Below are positions 55,232 through 64,000 of a stretch of DNA of 64,000 bases, in pieces; position 1 is the stretch's first letter; each line of letters starts with the position of its first letter. The DNA is taken from NCBI RefSeq assembly GCF_900156025.1, contig NZ_FTMO01000004.1:124001-188000 (forward strand), written 5' to 3'. Source of the DNA: Allobosea sp. TND4EK4 (GTDB lineage Bacteria > Pseudomonadota > Alphaproteobacteria > Rhizobiales > Beijerinckiaceae). The position numbers and the translations under genes were made by a program. The notes under the pieces are model-generated. The model was given only the letters and a program-made list of their open reading frames with translations. It ran no database searches and was not told the origin of the DNA.

Positions 55232-56629
55232 ATGTCCTACGATCTCGTCGTCATCGGTACCGGCCCCGGCGGCTATGTCTGTGCCATCCGCGCCGCCCAG
55301 CTCGGCCTCAAGGTCGCGGTGGTGGAGAAGCGCAAGACCTTCGGCGGCACCTGCCTGAACATCGGCTGCATCCCCTCCAAGGCGCTGCTCCATGCCTCCG
55401 AGATGTTCGAGGAGGCCGCGCACACCTTCCCCAAGCTGGGTGTCGTGGTGGGGGAGCCCAAGCTCGACCTGCCCGCGATGATGGCCCACAAGCAGGAGAC
55501 GGTGGACGCCAACGTCAACGGCGTCGCCTTCCTGCTGAAGAAGAACAAGGTCGAGCCCTTCCACGGAACGGCCTCCATTCCGGCCGCGGGCAAGGTCGTC
55601 GTCACCTCCGAGGACGGCAAGACTCAGGAACTCACGACCAAGAGCATCGTCATCGCGACGGGCTCGGAATCGGCGCCGCTGCCCGGCGTGACGATCGACG
55701 AGAAGGTCGTCGTGACCTCGACCGGCGCGCTCGAGATCGGCGCCGTGCCGAAGGAGCTCGTCGTGGTGGGTGCCGGCGTGATCGGGCTCGAGATCGGCTC
55801 GGTCTGGAGCCGGCTCGGCGCCAAGGTCACCGTGGTCGAATATCTCGACCGCATCCTGCCCGGCATGGATGGCGAGGTCGCCAAGCAGTTCCAGCGCATC
55901 CTGGAGAAGCAGGGCTTCAGCTTCATGCTCGGCTCCAAGGTCACCAAGGTCGAGACGGCCGGCCAGGGCGCGACCGTGACGGTGGAGCCCGCCGCGGGCG
56001 GCGAGGCCAAGACGCTGAATGCCGACATCGTGCTGGTCGCGATCGGCCGCCGGCCGAACACGGACGGCCTCGGCCTCGACAAGGCCGGCGTCGCCATGGA
56101 GAAGGGCCGCGTCGTCATCGACGATCATTTCAAGACCAATGTCGCCGGCATCTATGCGATCGGCGACGTGGTGCGCGGGCCGATGCTGGCGCACAAGGCC
56201 GAGGATGAGGGCGTCGCGGTCGCCGAGATCATCGCCGGCAAGCACGGGCATGTGAACTACGACGCGATCCCCGGCGTGGTCTACACCTCGCCGGAGGTGG
56301 CTTCGCTCGGCAAGACCGAGGAAGAGCTGAAGGCCGCCGGCGTCGCCTACAAGATCGGCAAGTTCCCCTTCAGCGCCAATGGCCGCGCCCGCGCCATCCG
56401 CCACACGGACGGTTTCGTGAAGGTGCTGGCCGATGCCACGACCGACCGCGTGCTGGGCTGCCACATCATCGGCCCGCATGCCGGCGACCTGATCGCGGAA
56501 GTGACCGTGCTGATGGAGTTCGGCGGCTCGTCCGAGGACCTCGCCCGCACCTGCCACGCGCATCCGACTTTGGCCGAGACGGTCAAGGAAGCGGCAATGG
56601 CGGTCGAGAAGCGCCAGATCCATATGTGA
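55232..56629 (+). CDS. lpdA: Dihydrolipoamide dehydrogenase
   Basis: FAD enzyme that reoxidises dihydrolipoyl groups of 2-oxoacid dehydrogenases, 465 residues. The FAD loop is [19 protein letters not shown], and the redox disulfide is in [16 protein letters not shown]. The NAD loop is [34 protein letters not shown] binds FAD, and the catalytic His-Glu pair is in [15 protein letters not shown]. The ATG at 55232 has GAGAGG about 9 nt upstream. It closes the TCA block after sucB. Confidence 0.97.
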   Translation: MSYDLVVIGTGPGGYVCAIRAAQLGLKVAVVEKRKTFGGTCLNIGCIPSKALLHASEMFEEAAHTFPKLGVVVGEPKLDLPAMMAHKQETVDANVNGVAFLLKKNKVEPFHGTASIPAAGKVVVTSEDGKTQELTTKSIVIATGSESAPLPGVTIDEKVVVTSTGALEIGAVPKELVVVGAGVIGLEIGSVWSRLGAKVTVVEYLDRILPGMDGEVAKQFQRILEKQGFSFMLGSKVTKVETAGQGATVTVEPAAGGEAKTLNADIVLVAIGRRPNTDGLGLDKAGVAMEKGRVVIDDHFKTNVAGIYAIGDVVRGPMLAHKAEDEGVAVAEIIAGKHGHVNYDAIPGVVYTSPEVASLGKTEEELKAAGVAYKIGKFPFSANGRARAIRHTDGFVKVLADATTDRVLGCHIIGPHAGDLIAEVTVLMEFGGSSEDLARTCHAHPTLAETVKEAAMAVEKRQIHM

Positions 56630-56705
56630 TCTGGCAGAGACGCGGACTACCCGCGAGCTGGTCGCGGGGCCGGTTCATGCCAAAATGGGGCCATGACGAG
56701 AGGTC

Positions 56706-57008
56706 ATGGCCGGTTTCGAAATCGCGCGGCGCACCGATGCGGCGCGCGCCCGCGGAGCCGAGGCTACGTTTCTCTTCGGCTCGACCGCCCGGGACGAGGC
56801 AACCGACGGCAGCGATATCGATGTCTTCATCGACGTTTTTCCCGGGCGGAAGTTCTCGCTGATCGACCTCGCGGCGATGCACGCGCTTCTGGCCGATGAA
56901 TTCGGGATCGCGATCGAGCTGACCACGCGGAAGAGCCTTCATCCGACGATCTCCTTGCCCAGCGGCCGGAGATCGCCTGGCCCGGTATCCGCGCCATCGG
57001 CAGTCTGA
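56706..57008 (+). CDS. MNT-type nucleotidyltransferase (MntA-like antitoxin), C-terminus altered
   Basis: A 100-residue minimal nucleotidyltransferase. The catalytic motif FGSTARDEATDGSDIDVFID (about 23-42) has the GSx10DxD pattern intact. Homologues adenylylate and neutralise HEPN toxins. After TTRKSLHPTI the sequence stops looking like the family: a frame shift occurs relative to the downstream HEPN-like frame, and the last 20 residues (SLPSGRRSPGPVSAPSAV) are out-of-frame read-through. A deletion has apparently removed the true C-terminus and the toxin N-terminus. Whether it is expressed or active is unknown. Confidence 0.7.
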   Translation: MAGFEIARRTDAARARGAEATFLFGSTARDEATDGSDIDVFIDVFPGRKFSLIDLAAMHALLADEFGIAIELTTRKSLHPTISLPSGRRSPGPVSAPSAV

Positions 57009-57118
57009 TGCGGCACGAATACTGGCGGAGCGATCCAGACATCGTCTGGAATGTCCTCAGCGATGATTTACCGTCTTTGCGGGCGGCGATTGAGGGTCTT
57101 TTGGGCGGAGAGCCTTGA
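56942..57118 (+). pseudogene. Remnant of a HEPN (DUF86) toxin gene
   Basis: In a frame shifted by one from the nucleotidyltransferase, codons 56942-57115 read DDLLAQRPEIAWPGIRAIGS, then LMRHEYWRSDPDIVWNVL and SDDLPSLRAAIEGLLGGEP before a stop. This matches the last third of HEPN/DUF86 toxins, with the RHEY core of the active-site region. No start codon, N-terminal helices or complete RX4-6H motif remains. It is interpreted as the fusion scar of a toxin-antitoxin deletion. Confidence 0.65.
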
Positions 57119-57133
57119 TCGCGACGCGACCGG

Positions 57134-58006
57134 TCAGCCCCGCCGCGCCTTGAACGCGGTCAGCGTGTTCCGCAGCAGGCAGGCGATCGTCATCGGGCCG
57201 ACGCCGCCCGGGACCGGGGTGATCGCACCCGCGACCTGCGCGGCTTCCGCGAAATCGACGTCGCCGGCGAGCTTGCCGTCCGGCATGCGGTTGATGCCGA
57301 CATCGATCACCGTGGCGCCGGGCTTGATCCAGTCGCCCTTGACCATGCGCGGGCGTCCGACGGCCGCGACGACGATGTCGGCCCGCTTCACCACGGCGGG
57401 CAGATCGCGCGTGCGCGAATGGGCGATGGTGACGGTGCAGTCGGCCTGGAGCAGGAGCTGCGCGACCGGGCGGCCGACCAGTTCGGAACGGCCGATCACC
57501 ACCGCTTCGAGACCCGCCAGCGAGGGCAGGGCCTGTTTCAGCAGCAGCATGCAGCCCAGCGGGGTGCAGGGGACCAGCAGATGCTCGCCGCTCGCCTTGC
57601 CGCCGGCGAGCAGGCCGGCGTTGACGGGCGTGAGTCCATCGACATCCCTGGCGGGGTCGATCGCATCGATGATGCGCGCGGTGTCGATGTGTTTCGGAAG
57701 CGGCAGCTGCACGAGAATGCCGTCCACGGCGTCGTCACCGTTAAGCTCGGCGAGCTTGGCGAGGAGGTCCTCCTCCGTCGTCTCGGCCGGCAGCCTGTGC
57801 GCGACGGAGGCCATGCCGACCTCGACGGCGAGCTTTTCCTTGGAGGCGACATAGACCTTGCTCGCCGGGTCGTCGCCGACGAGGACGACGTGCAGGCCGG
57901 GCACCAGCCCGCGCTCGGCCTTGATCGCCGCGACCTCGCGCGCGATGCCGGCGCGCAGCTCCGCCGCTGCCGCCTTGCCGTCGATGATGCGTGCCTGCCC
58001 GGTCAT
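57134..58006 (-). CDS. folD: Bifunctional methylenetetrahydrofolate dehydrogenase/cyclohydrolase
   Basis: Interconverts methylene-, methenyl- and formyl-tetrahydrofolate with NADP, 290 residues. The catalytic Lys is in [14 protein letters not shown], and the conserved YVxxK pattern is present. [13 protein letters not shown] is the first signature, [11 protein letters not shown] follows, and the second signature is in [31 protein letters not shown] is the NADP loop. It is convergent with the HEPN remnant and divergent from a MarR gene. Confidence 0.96.
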   Translation of the reverse strand: MTGQARIIDGKAAAAELRAGIAREVAAIKAERGLVPGLHVVLVGDDPASKVYVASKEKLAVEVGMASVAHRLPAETTEEDLLAKLAELNGDDAVDGILVQLPLPKHIDTARIIDAIDPARDVDGLTPVNAGLLAGGKASGEHLLVPCTPLGCMLLLKQALPSLAGLEAVVIGRSELVGRPVAQLLLQADCTVTIAHSRTRDLPAVVKRADIVVAAVGRPRMVKGDWIKPGATVIDVGINRMPDGKLAGDVDFAEAAQVAGAITPVPGGVGPMTIACLLRNTLTAFKARRG

Positions 58007-58159
58007 GTCCCGTCCCCGTCTCTGGCGAGAGCCGCCGTCTTGCGCGATCGGGACGTCGCGGACAAGTCCGAATACGTCATCTTCTGTGCCTGCCGCGCCG
58101 GCTGCGCGACAGCCATCGGAGCCCGCGCAGGACGCCGCTCTCGCACAGACGACAAGGAA

Positions 58160-58177
58160 GTGTCATCTGTCTGTCAT
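58160..58177 (+). promoter_or_regulatory. Second Pho box, upstream of a MarR gene
   Basis: TGTCAT at 58161 and TGTCAT at 58172 repeat at 11-bp spacing, with CTGTC between, matching the PhoB site upstream of pstS. It is 122 bp before the MarR start codon and 153 bp from the divergent folD start. No other phosphate gene is close. Confidence 0.65.
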
Positions 58178-58299
58178 GTTGTCGGGCCAGTCAGCAGCCG
58201 GCGAAGCGTCTTCGTTATCCGGGCAAGCACTGCGGGCCATGATCGCCCGCCCGGACACGGGCGATGATCGCGAAACAGGATAGGCCAAGGGACCGACCC

Positions 58300-58782
58300 A
58301 TGACCAAGGCTATCGAGAAAAGCGTCGGACGCGCCCTGCTCGTCGCGGCGAGGCTGCACCGGTCGCGCATGGGCGAGAGGCTGACGGCGCTCGGCCTGTT
58401 TCCTGGCCAGGAGCAGGCGCTGAAGGCCCTGCAGCCGGCGCCGATGACGATGGGGGAGCTCGCCTCCCTGCTGCGGGTCAAGCCTCCGACGGTATCGAAG
58501 ACCATTGGCCGGCTATCCTTGCAGGGGCTGGTGATGCGCGAAGGCGGCAACCGCGACGGCCGGCTCGTCCAGGTCGCGCTGACCGAGGCCGGCCAGCAGA
58601 AGGCAGCGGAACTCGACGAGCTCTGGAACGAGGTCGAGGAAGAGCTGCTCGACCGGCTCGACGGCAAGGAGCGCAAGCAGCTGCGCAAGCTCCTGCGCAA
58701 GGCCGCCAAGGGGCTGTCGAAGGCCGGAGCCGAGCAGGACGAGGCCGAGGCCGATCCCGACGAGGTCGACAGCGACGCCTGA
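58300..58782 (+). CDS. MarR family transcriptional regulator
   Basis: A 160-residue winged-helix regulator. The helix-turn-helix is MTMGELASLLRVKPPTVSKTIGRLSLQGLVMR (about 49-80, split), followed by a wing NRDGRLVQVALTEAGQQ. The C-terminus is unusually acidic (EAEADPDEVDSDA). The ATG at 58300 has AAGGGA 7 nt upstream; a start 12 codons earlier is rejected. An upstream Pho box suggests phosphate control, and a palindrome lies across its stop codon. Confidence 0.9.
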   Translation: MTKAIEKSVGRALLVAARLHRSRMGERLTALGLFPGQEQALKALQPAPMTMGELASLLRVKPPTVSKTIGRLSLQGLVMREGGNRDGRLVQVALTEAGQQKAAELDELWNEVEEELLDRLDGKERKQLRKLLRKAAKGLSKAGAEQDEAEADPDEVDSDA

Positions 58783-58807
58783 ACGCGCATGCACTGCATG
58801 CGTTCAC
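58780..58807. promoter_or_regulatory. Palindrome at the MarR gene end
   Basis: TGAACGCGCATGC pairs with GCATGCGTTCA around ACT, with a two-base bulge. It begins on the MarR stop codon and lies about 55-80 bp upstream of the DMT transporter start. It may be a weak terminator or a regulator-binding site. Confidence 0.45.
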
Positions 58808-58862
58808 ATGCTGGCGGGCGCATTCAAATCGGTTAAATCTGGTCTCGCCATTCGCCCGAAGC

Positions 58863-59798
58863 ATGACGAGGCCGCTCCTGCCTGCCCCTTCACCCTCTCC
58901 CGACGAGGCGGGCCGCCAGCGCCTGACCGCGATTGCGCTGATGTGCGCGGCGGTCGTCTGCTTCGCTCTGCTCGACACCCATGCCAAGTGGCTGGGGCTG
59001 CATGGGATGGACCCGCTGCTGGTGTCCTTCGCCCGCTACAGCGTCAGTGTCGTGCTGGTCTCCTTCCTGATCAATCCATGGAGCCATCCGGGGGTGCTGC
59101 GGGCGCGGCGACCCTGGCTGCAATTGCTGCGCTCGCTGCTGCTGCTCGGCTCGACCGTCCTGAACTTCTTCGCGCTGCGGTATCTCCAACTCGCGGAAAC
59201 GATCTCGATCGCGTTCGCGACGCCGCTGATCGTGGCGCTGGTGTCCGGCCCGCTGCTCGGTGAATGGCCCGGGCCGCGCCGGCTGGCAGCGATCGGCGTC
59301 GGCTTTCTCGGGGTGCTGCTGGTGACGCGGCCGGGGGCCGGGGGGATTCACCCGGCTGCGCTGCTCTCGGTGGTGGGCTGCGTCTGCTACGCCTTTTACG
59401 TGCTGACGACGCGGGTGCTGGCGACTTCCGACAGCTCCGAGACCACGATGGCCTATTCGGGCCTCGCCGGCACGGTCGCCCTGCTGCCGACGCTGCCTTT
59501 CGTGTTCAGCTGGCCGTCATCGCCCTATGCCTGGGTGGCGCTCGTGGCGATCGGCTTCTTCGGCGCGCTGGGCCATTGGCTGCTGATCGTGGCGCATCGG
59601 CTGGCACCGGCGACCGTGCTGGCGCCGTTCATCTATTCGCAACTGATCTGGATGGTGCTGCTGGGCTGGCTCGTCTTCGACCAGCTGCCCGATCGCTGGA
59701 CCTTCGCCGGCGGCGCGATCGTCGTCTCGTCGGGACTCTATCTGCTCTATCGCGAGCGGGTGCGGAAGGTGCCCGACGCCGCGGCGCGGATGGACTGA
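58863..59798 (+). CDS. DMT-superfamily EamA transporter
   Basis: A 311-residue inner-membrane transporter with about ten predicted helices in two EamA repeats: LTAIALMCAAVVCFALLDTHAKWL (split) starts the first, and PAALLSVVGCVCYAFYVLTTRVL (split) the second. SFARYSVSVVLV and SLLLLGSTVLNFFALRYLQLAE (split) are typical. It lies 80 bp after the MarR gene, so the two may be co-regulated. The substrate is unknown. Confidence 0.88.
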   Translation: MTRPLLPAPSPSPDEAGRQRLTAIALMCAAVVCFALLDTHAKWLGLHGMDPLLVSFARYSVSVVLVSFLINPWSHPGVLRARRPWLQLLRSLLLLGSTVLNFFALRYLQLAETISIAFATPLIVALVSGPLLGEWPGPRRLAAIGVGFLGVLLVTRPGAGGIHPAALLSVVGCVCYAFYVLTTRVLATSDSSETTMAYSGLAGTVALLPTLPFVFSWPSSPYAWVALVAIGFFGALGHWLLIVAHRLAPATVLAPFIYSQLIWMVLLGWLVFDQLPDRWTFAGGAIVVSSGLYLLYRERVRKVPDAAARMD

Positions 59799-60030
59799 TA
59801 GCAACCGCCCGCATCCCTGACCGACATGTCTCGCATTCCGATTCATGTGATGGCCCTGGGTCGATTTGATGTCGTTCGAGGCAGGCGGTCATCGTCGACT
59901 CGAAGCAGTCGGCAGAAACGTGCCGCTACCCGGCAGATTTCTCCATCCGGCCTGAGGGCCTGCTGTGCGCCCGGAGCGACCAAAGCCTAGAAAGCTCTAT
60001 CGGGCCCCCATGGGAGGCATCGGGAAATAC

Positions 60031-60046
60031 TGGCACGGGCCTTGCT
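60031..60046 (+). promoter_or_regulatory. Sigma-54 (RpoN) promoter
   Basis: TGGCACG at 60031-60037, then 4 bp, then TTGCT at 60042-60046, matches the -24/-12 consensus exactly, with GG and GC separated by 10 bp. Transcription should begin near 60057, leading directly to the small gene at 60096. It lies in the 297-bp gap (59799-60095), which shows no other feature. Confidence 0.72.
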
Positions 60047-60095
60047 GCCAGAGCGATCGATCTGAGGCATGAATGCTGGTGCGAAGAGGCTCCAT

Positions 60096-60560
60096 ATGAG
60101 GATCGACAGCAACGCGAGCTACGCCCTCGCGATAAAGACCACAGCGAACAACGCGGCCATCAAGAGCGGCGATGCGACAAACACTGGCGGTCAAACGGGT
60201 TCGACGGGAGCGTCTGCGACCCGTTCCTCAAGGAGCGGAGCGACACCGACCGACTTCTCCCACATGACACGCAAGGGTCTTGCCGATTGGATGAACAGCA
60301 AGATCAGGAGCGGCGAGATGTCGCTCGATGACAGCACCGTCTTCCTTGGCATGACCATGAAGATCCCGGTTGGAGCGGGTCGGGGAGACTGGATCGGGCT
60401 CGATGATCAGGAGCCGGTGAACTTCGTGCAGAATGCGCAGGATGGCATCGTTTGGGCTCGGCAAAACAATGACACCGGCTTGCTGAAGCGGTTGGAAACC
60501 GCGCTCAGCTTCATGCGGCAAGATCAGGGCCAGGTGAGGGGCATCGACATCACGGTCTGA
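60096..60560 (+). CDS. Hypothetical protein, 154 aa, behind a sigma-54 promoter
   Basis: Unrecognised function. The ATG at 60096 has AGAGG 6 nt upstream. The N-terminal third (about 1-50) is polar, Ser/Thr/Gly/Asn-rich and probably disordered. The C-terminal part is compact: DFSHMTRKGLADWMNSKIRS (about 53-72), GEMSLDDSTVFLGMT and a WARQNNDTGLLKRLETALSF segment. It has no membrane helix, signal peptide or cysteine. Codon usage is a little less GC-rich than the neighbours. It is monocistronic and faces the convergent kup gene. The sigma-54 promoter suggests control by nitrogen status or another enhancer-binding protein. Confidence 0.72.
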   Translation: MRIDSNASYALAIKTTANNAAIKSGDATNTGGQTGSTGASATRSSRSGATPTDFSHMTRKGLADWMNSKIRSGEMSLDDSTVFLGMTMKIPVGAGRGDWIGLDDQEPVNFVQNAQDGIVWARQNNDTGLLKRLETALSFMRQDQGQVRGIDITV

Positions 60561-60598
60561 TCCCCCGGCTTGCCGATCCTGCGTTTCGCCAGGACGGC

Positions 60599-60623
60599 AA
60601 AAGGGCCGGCTCGCAAGGAGCCG
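60599..60623 (-). terminator. Terminator of kup
   Basis: A 6-bp perfect stem (60607-60612 with 60618-60623) extended by GC-rich bases is followed on the minus strand by CCC and TTTT (60602-60599). It directly abuts the kup stop codon. Confidence 0.55.
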
Positions 60624-62594
60624 CTACACCGTGACCTGCGTCCCCACCTCGACGACGCGCCCGGTCGGGATCTGGAAGAAGTTCGTGGCGTCGGTGGCGC
60701 TCTTGGTCAGGCTGATGAAGAGATTGTCCTGCCAGACCGGCATGCCCGATTGCGGCGAGGCCTTGATCGAGCGGCGGGAGAGGAAGAACGAGGTCGACAT
60801 GATGTCGAACTTGAAGCCCTGCTTGCGCAGCATGGCCAGCCCCTTCGGCACATTCGGGCTTTCCATGTAGCCGTAGACCATGTCGACGCGCCAGAAATCG
60901 TCGGTGATGCGGGCGAGGCGCACGCGCTCCTCCTCCGCCACGCGCGGCGTGTCGGCCGAGCGGACGGTCAGGATCACGTTGCGCTCGTGCAGCACCTTGT
61001 TGTGCTTGAGGTTGTGCAGCAGGGAGGCCGGCGCGGTTTCCGGGTCGCTGGTCAGGAAGACGGCCATGCCCTTCACCCGCGCCGGGGGGCTCTTGGAGAG
61101 CATCCCGACCAGTTCGAGCAGGGGCACGTCGGTCTTGCGGGTCTTGTCGAACAGGATCTTGGTGCCGCGCATCCAGGTGCCCATCACCACCACCAGCGCC
61201 ATGGCGAGCAGCACCGGCACATAGCCGCCATGGAACAGCTTCAGCATGTTGGCGGAGAAGAAGGCGACGTCGACCGTCAGGAAGGGCAAGATGATCGCCG
61301 CCGTGGCCGGCAGGCTCCAGCCCCAATGCCGGCGGATGACGACCGCCGCCAGCAGCGAGGAGACCACCATCGTCCCGAAGACGGAGATGCCATAGGCGTG
61401 GGAGAGGCTGGACGAGGTCCGGAAGGACCAGACCAGGATCAGCACGATCACCAGCAGCATCAGGTTGACGCGCGGCACATAGATCTGGCCGGAGGTCTGC
61501 TCGGAGGTGTGACGGATCTCCATGCGCGGCAGCATGCCGAGCTGGATCGCCTGACGGGTCAGGGAGAAGGCGCCGGTGATGACGGCCTGGCTCGCGATGA
61601 TGGTGGCGACGGTGGCCAGCACGACGAAGGCCGGCAGCAGTGCCGGCGGTGCCAGGCGGTAGAACGGATTGTCGATGGCGGAGGGGTCGGCAAGGATCAG
61701 CGCGCCCTGGCCGAGATAGTTCAGCCAGAGGGCGGGGAAGACGACATAGAGCCACGCGCCGCGGATCGGCCCACGACCGAAATGGCCCATGTCGCCATAG
61801 AGCGCCTCGGCGCCCGTGACCGCCAGGCAGACCGAGCCCAGCACCGCCAGCGAGACGCCGGCATGGTCCCGGAAGAAGGTCAGAGCGTAATACGGGTTGA
61901 CCGATTTGAAGATCGAGAGGTCGTCGGCGATGTGATAGACGCCGAGCGCGGCCAGCGTCAGAAACCAGAGCATCATCACCGGCCCGAAGAAGGTCGCGAC
62001 CTTCTGCGTGCCGTGGCTCTGCACGAGGAACAGGCCGATCAGGATCACCGACGAGATCCAGAGAATATAGTCGTTGAGGGCCGGCGTGATCAGCTTGATG
62101 CCCTCCACCGCCGAGAGCACCGAGATGGCCGGCGTGATGACGGTGTCGCCGTAGAACAGGCCGGCGCCGATCATGCCGAGCAGCAGCACGGAGCGGCTCT
62201 TGTTGCGGCCGAGGCTGCGCTGGGCCAGCGCGACGAGCGTCAGGATGCCGCCTTCGCCGTTGTTGTCGGCCCGCATCAGCAGGACGACATATTTCAGCGT
62301 GACGACGACGACGAGCGACCACAGGATCAGCGACAGAACGCCGATCACCACCGAGGGCGGAACGACCGCATGCTCGTCGCCGCCTGTTGCAGCCAGGATC
62401 GTCTCGCGCAACGCATAGAGCGGGCTGGTGCCGATATCGCCGAAGACGACGCCGAGCGCGCCGAGCGCCAATGCGGCCGCCCCCGTGCTGCCATGCCCGT
62501 GAGGATGGCCGCCGGCGGCGCCGTGGCCGTCATCCAGCCCGAAGCGGGAATCCTCCGGCCGCACGGTCGAGGGATTCGGCTTGTCATGCCCCAT
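60624..62594 (-). CDS. kup: Potassium transporter Kup
   Basis: A 656-residue low-affinity proton-coupled potassium importer. About 12 membrane helices lie in the first 460 residues, then a cytoplasmic C-terminal domain. Family-typical segments are [21 protein letters not shown] near the N-terminus (about 41-61, split), [35 protein letters not shown] and [17 protein letters not shown]. The stop codon is followed immediately by a hairpin with a TTTT tail. It lies 80 bp downstream of ispG, same strand. Confidence 0.96.
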   Translation of the reverse strand: MGHDKPNPSTVRPEDSRFGLDDGHGAAGGHPHGHGSTGAAALALGALGVVFGDIGTSPLYALRETILAATGGDEHAVVPPSVVIGVLSLILWSLVVVVTLKYVVLLMRADNNGEGGILTLVALAQRSLGRNKSRSVLLLGMIGAGLFYGDTVITPAISVLSAVEGIKLITPALNDYILWISSVILIGLFLVQSHGTQKVATFFGPVMMLWFLTLAALGVYHIADDLSIFKSVNPYYALTFFRDHAGVSLAVLGSVCLAVTGAEALYGDMGHFGRGPIRGAWLYVVFPALWLNYLGQGALILADPSAIDNPFYRLAPPALLPAFVVLATVATIIASQAVITGAFSLTRQAIQLGMLPRMEIRHTSEQTSGQIYVPRVNLMLLVIVLILVWSFRTSSSLSHAYGISVFGTMVVSSLLAAVVIRRHWGWSLPATAAIILPFLTVDVAFFSANMLKLFHGGYVPVLLAMALVVVMGTWMRGTKILFDKTRKTDVPLLELVGMLSKSPPARVKGMAVFLTSDPETAPASLLHNLKHNKVLHERNVILTVRSADTPRVAEEERVRLARITDDFWRVDMVYGYMESPNVPKGLAMLRKQGFKFDIMSTSFFLSRRSIKASPQSGMPVWQDNLFISLTKSATDATNFFQIPTGRVVEVGTQVTV

Positions 62595-62674
62595 AGGGGA
62601 TCTCCGCGGGTGCTGCGATGCAGCGAAAGGCCGGCGCCTCTACCACAATGCGGGCGGCTGGCAAAGGTTGCCGC

Positions 62675-63961
<1,287 letters not shown>

Positions 63962-64000
63962 GCGGGCTGCTCTGTCAGGACGCGGCTTGTTGCAAGGCGG

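Overview
The window is GC-rich (roughly two thirds G+C by eye), densely coding chromosomal DNA from an alphaproteobacterium, most likely a member of the Hyphomicrobiales (Rhizobiales). Supporting this are the mdh-sucC-sucD-sucA-sucB-lpdA order, the mtgA/rpmF pair, the PhaR/PhaA/PhaB polyhydroxybutyrate genes, a perfect CtrA-type box, a PhoR-PstSCAB-PhoU-PhoB cluster, and intergenic palindromic repeats of the kind common in that order. A Bosea-like or Methylobacterium-like host is a guess. I see no rRNA, tRNA, CRISPR array, phage or insertion sequence. The window opens inside phaB and closes just past the start of ispG.

Layout. 1-2.8 kb: polyhydroxybutyrate genes phaB and phaA, divergent from phaR. 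2.9-4.6 kb: a c-di-GMP phosphodiesterase with a CtrA box upstream. 5-12.6 kb: housekeeping and small genes (rpmF, mtgA, a polyprenyl synthase, purA, an M20 amidohydrolase, a Cys-phosphatase, a PRC-barrel protein). 12.7-18.6 kb: a glutamine amidotransferase, a DMT exporter, a class A beta-lactamase and the serine pathway genes serA and serC. 18.8-21 kb: an AT-richer islet with a lipoprotein and a secreted trypsin-like protease whose genes overlap by 4 bp. 21-22.5 kb: a small ORF, repeats and unexplained GC-rich DNA.

22.5-31.6 kb: a carbohydrate or sugar-acid utilisation cluster with a lactonase-type amidohydrolase, an ABC importer lacking its ATPase, a DHDPS-family aldolase/dehydratase, a GntR regulator and a complete TRAP transporter. 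31.6-39.4 kb: phosphate genes (ppk2, phoR, a Pho box, pstS, pstC, pstA, pstB, phoU, phoB). 39.4-44.8 kb: a SpoIIAA-like protein, then a LysR regulator divergent from an argininosuccinate-lyase-like gene translationally coupled to a polar amino acid ABC importer. 45-47 kb: zapE and a TetR regulator. 47.4-56.6 kb: the TCA-cycle operon from malate dehydrogenase through succinyl-CoA synthetase and the 2-oxoglutarate dehydrogenase complex. 56.7-57.1 kb: a deletion-scarred MNT/HEPN toxin-antitoxin remnant. 57.1-64 kb: folD, a MarR regulator with its own Pho box, a DMT transporter, a small protein behind a textbook sigma-54 promoter, kup and ispG.

The most distinctive signals are regulatory: two Pho boxes, one at an unexpected MarR gene; a sigma-54 promoter in front of an orphan protein; a CtrA box at a c-di-GMP phosphodiesterase; a terminator hairpin that contains the ribosome-binding site of the beta-lactamase gene; a near-perfect 24-bp inverted repeat between mdh and sucC; and a dispersed GTCAT...ATGAC palindromic repeat family. 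The best candidate for an undescribed functional unit is the lipoprotein/protease islet.
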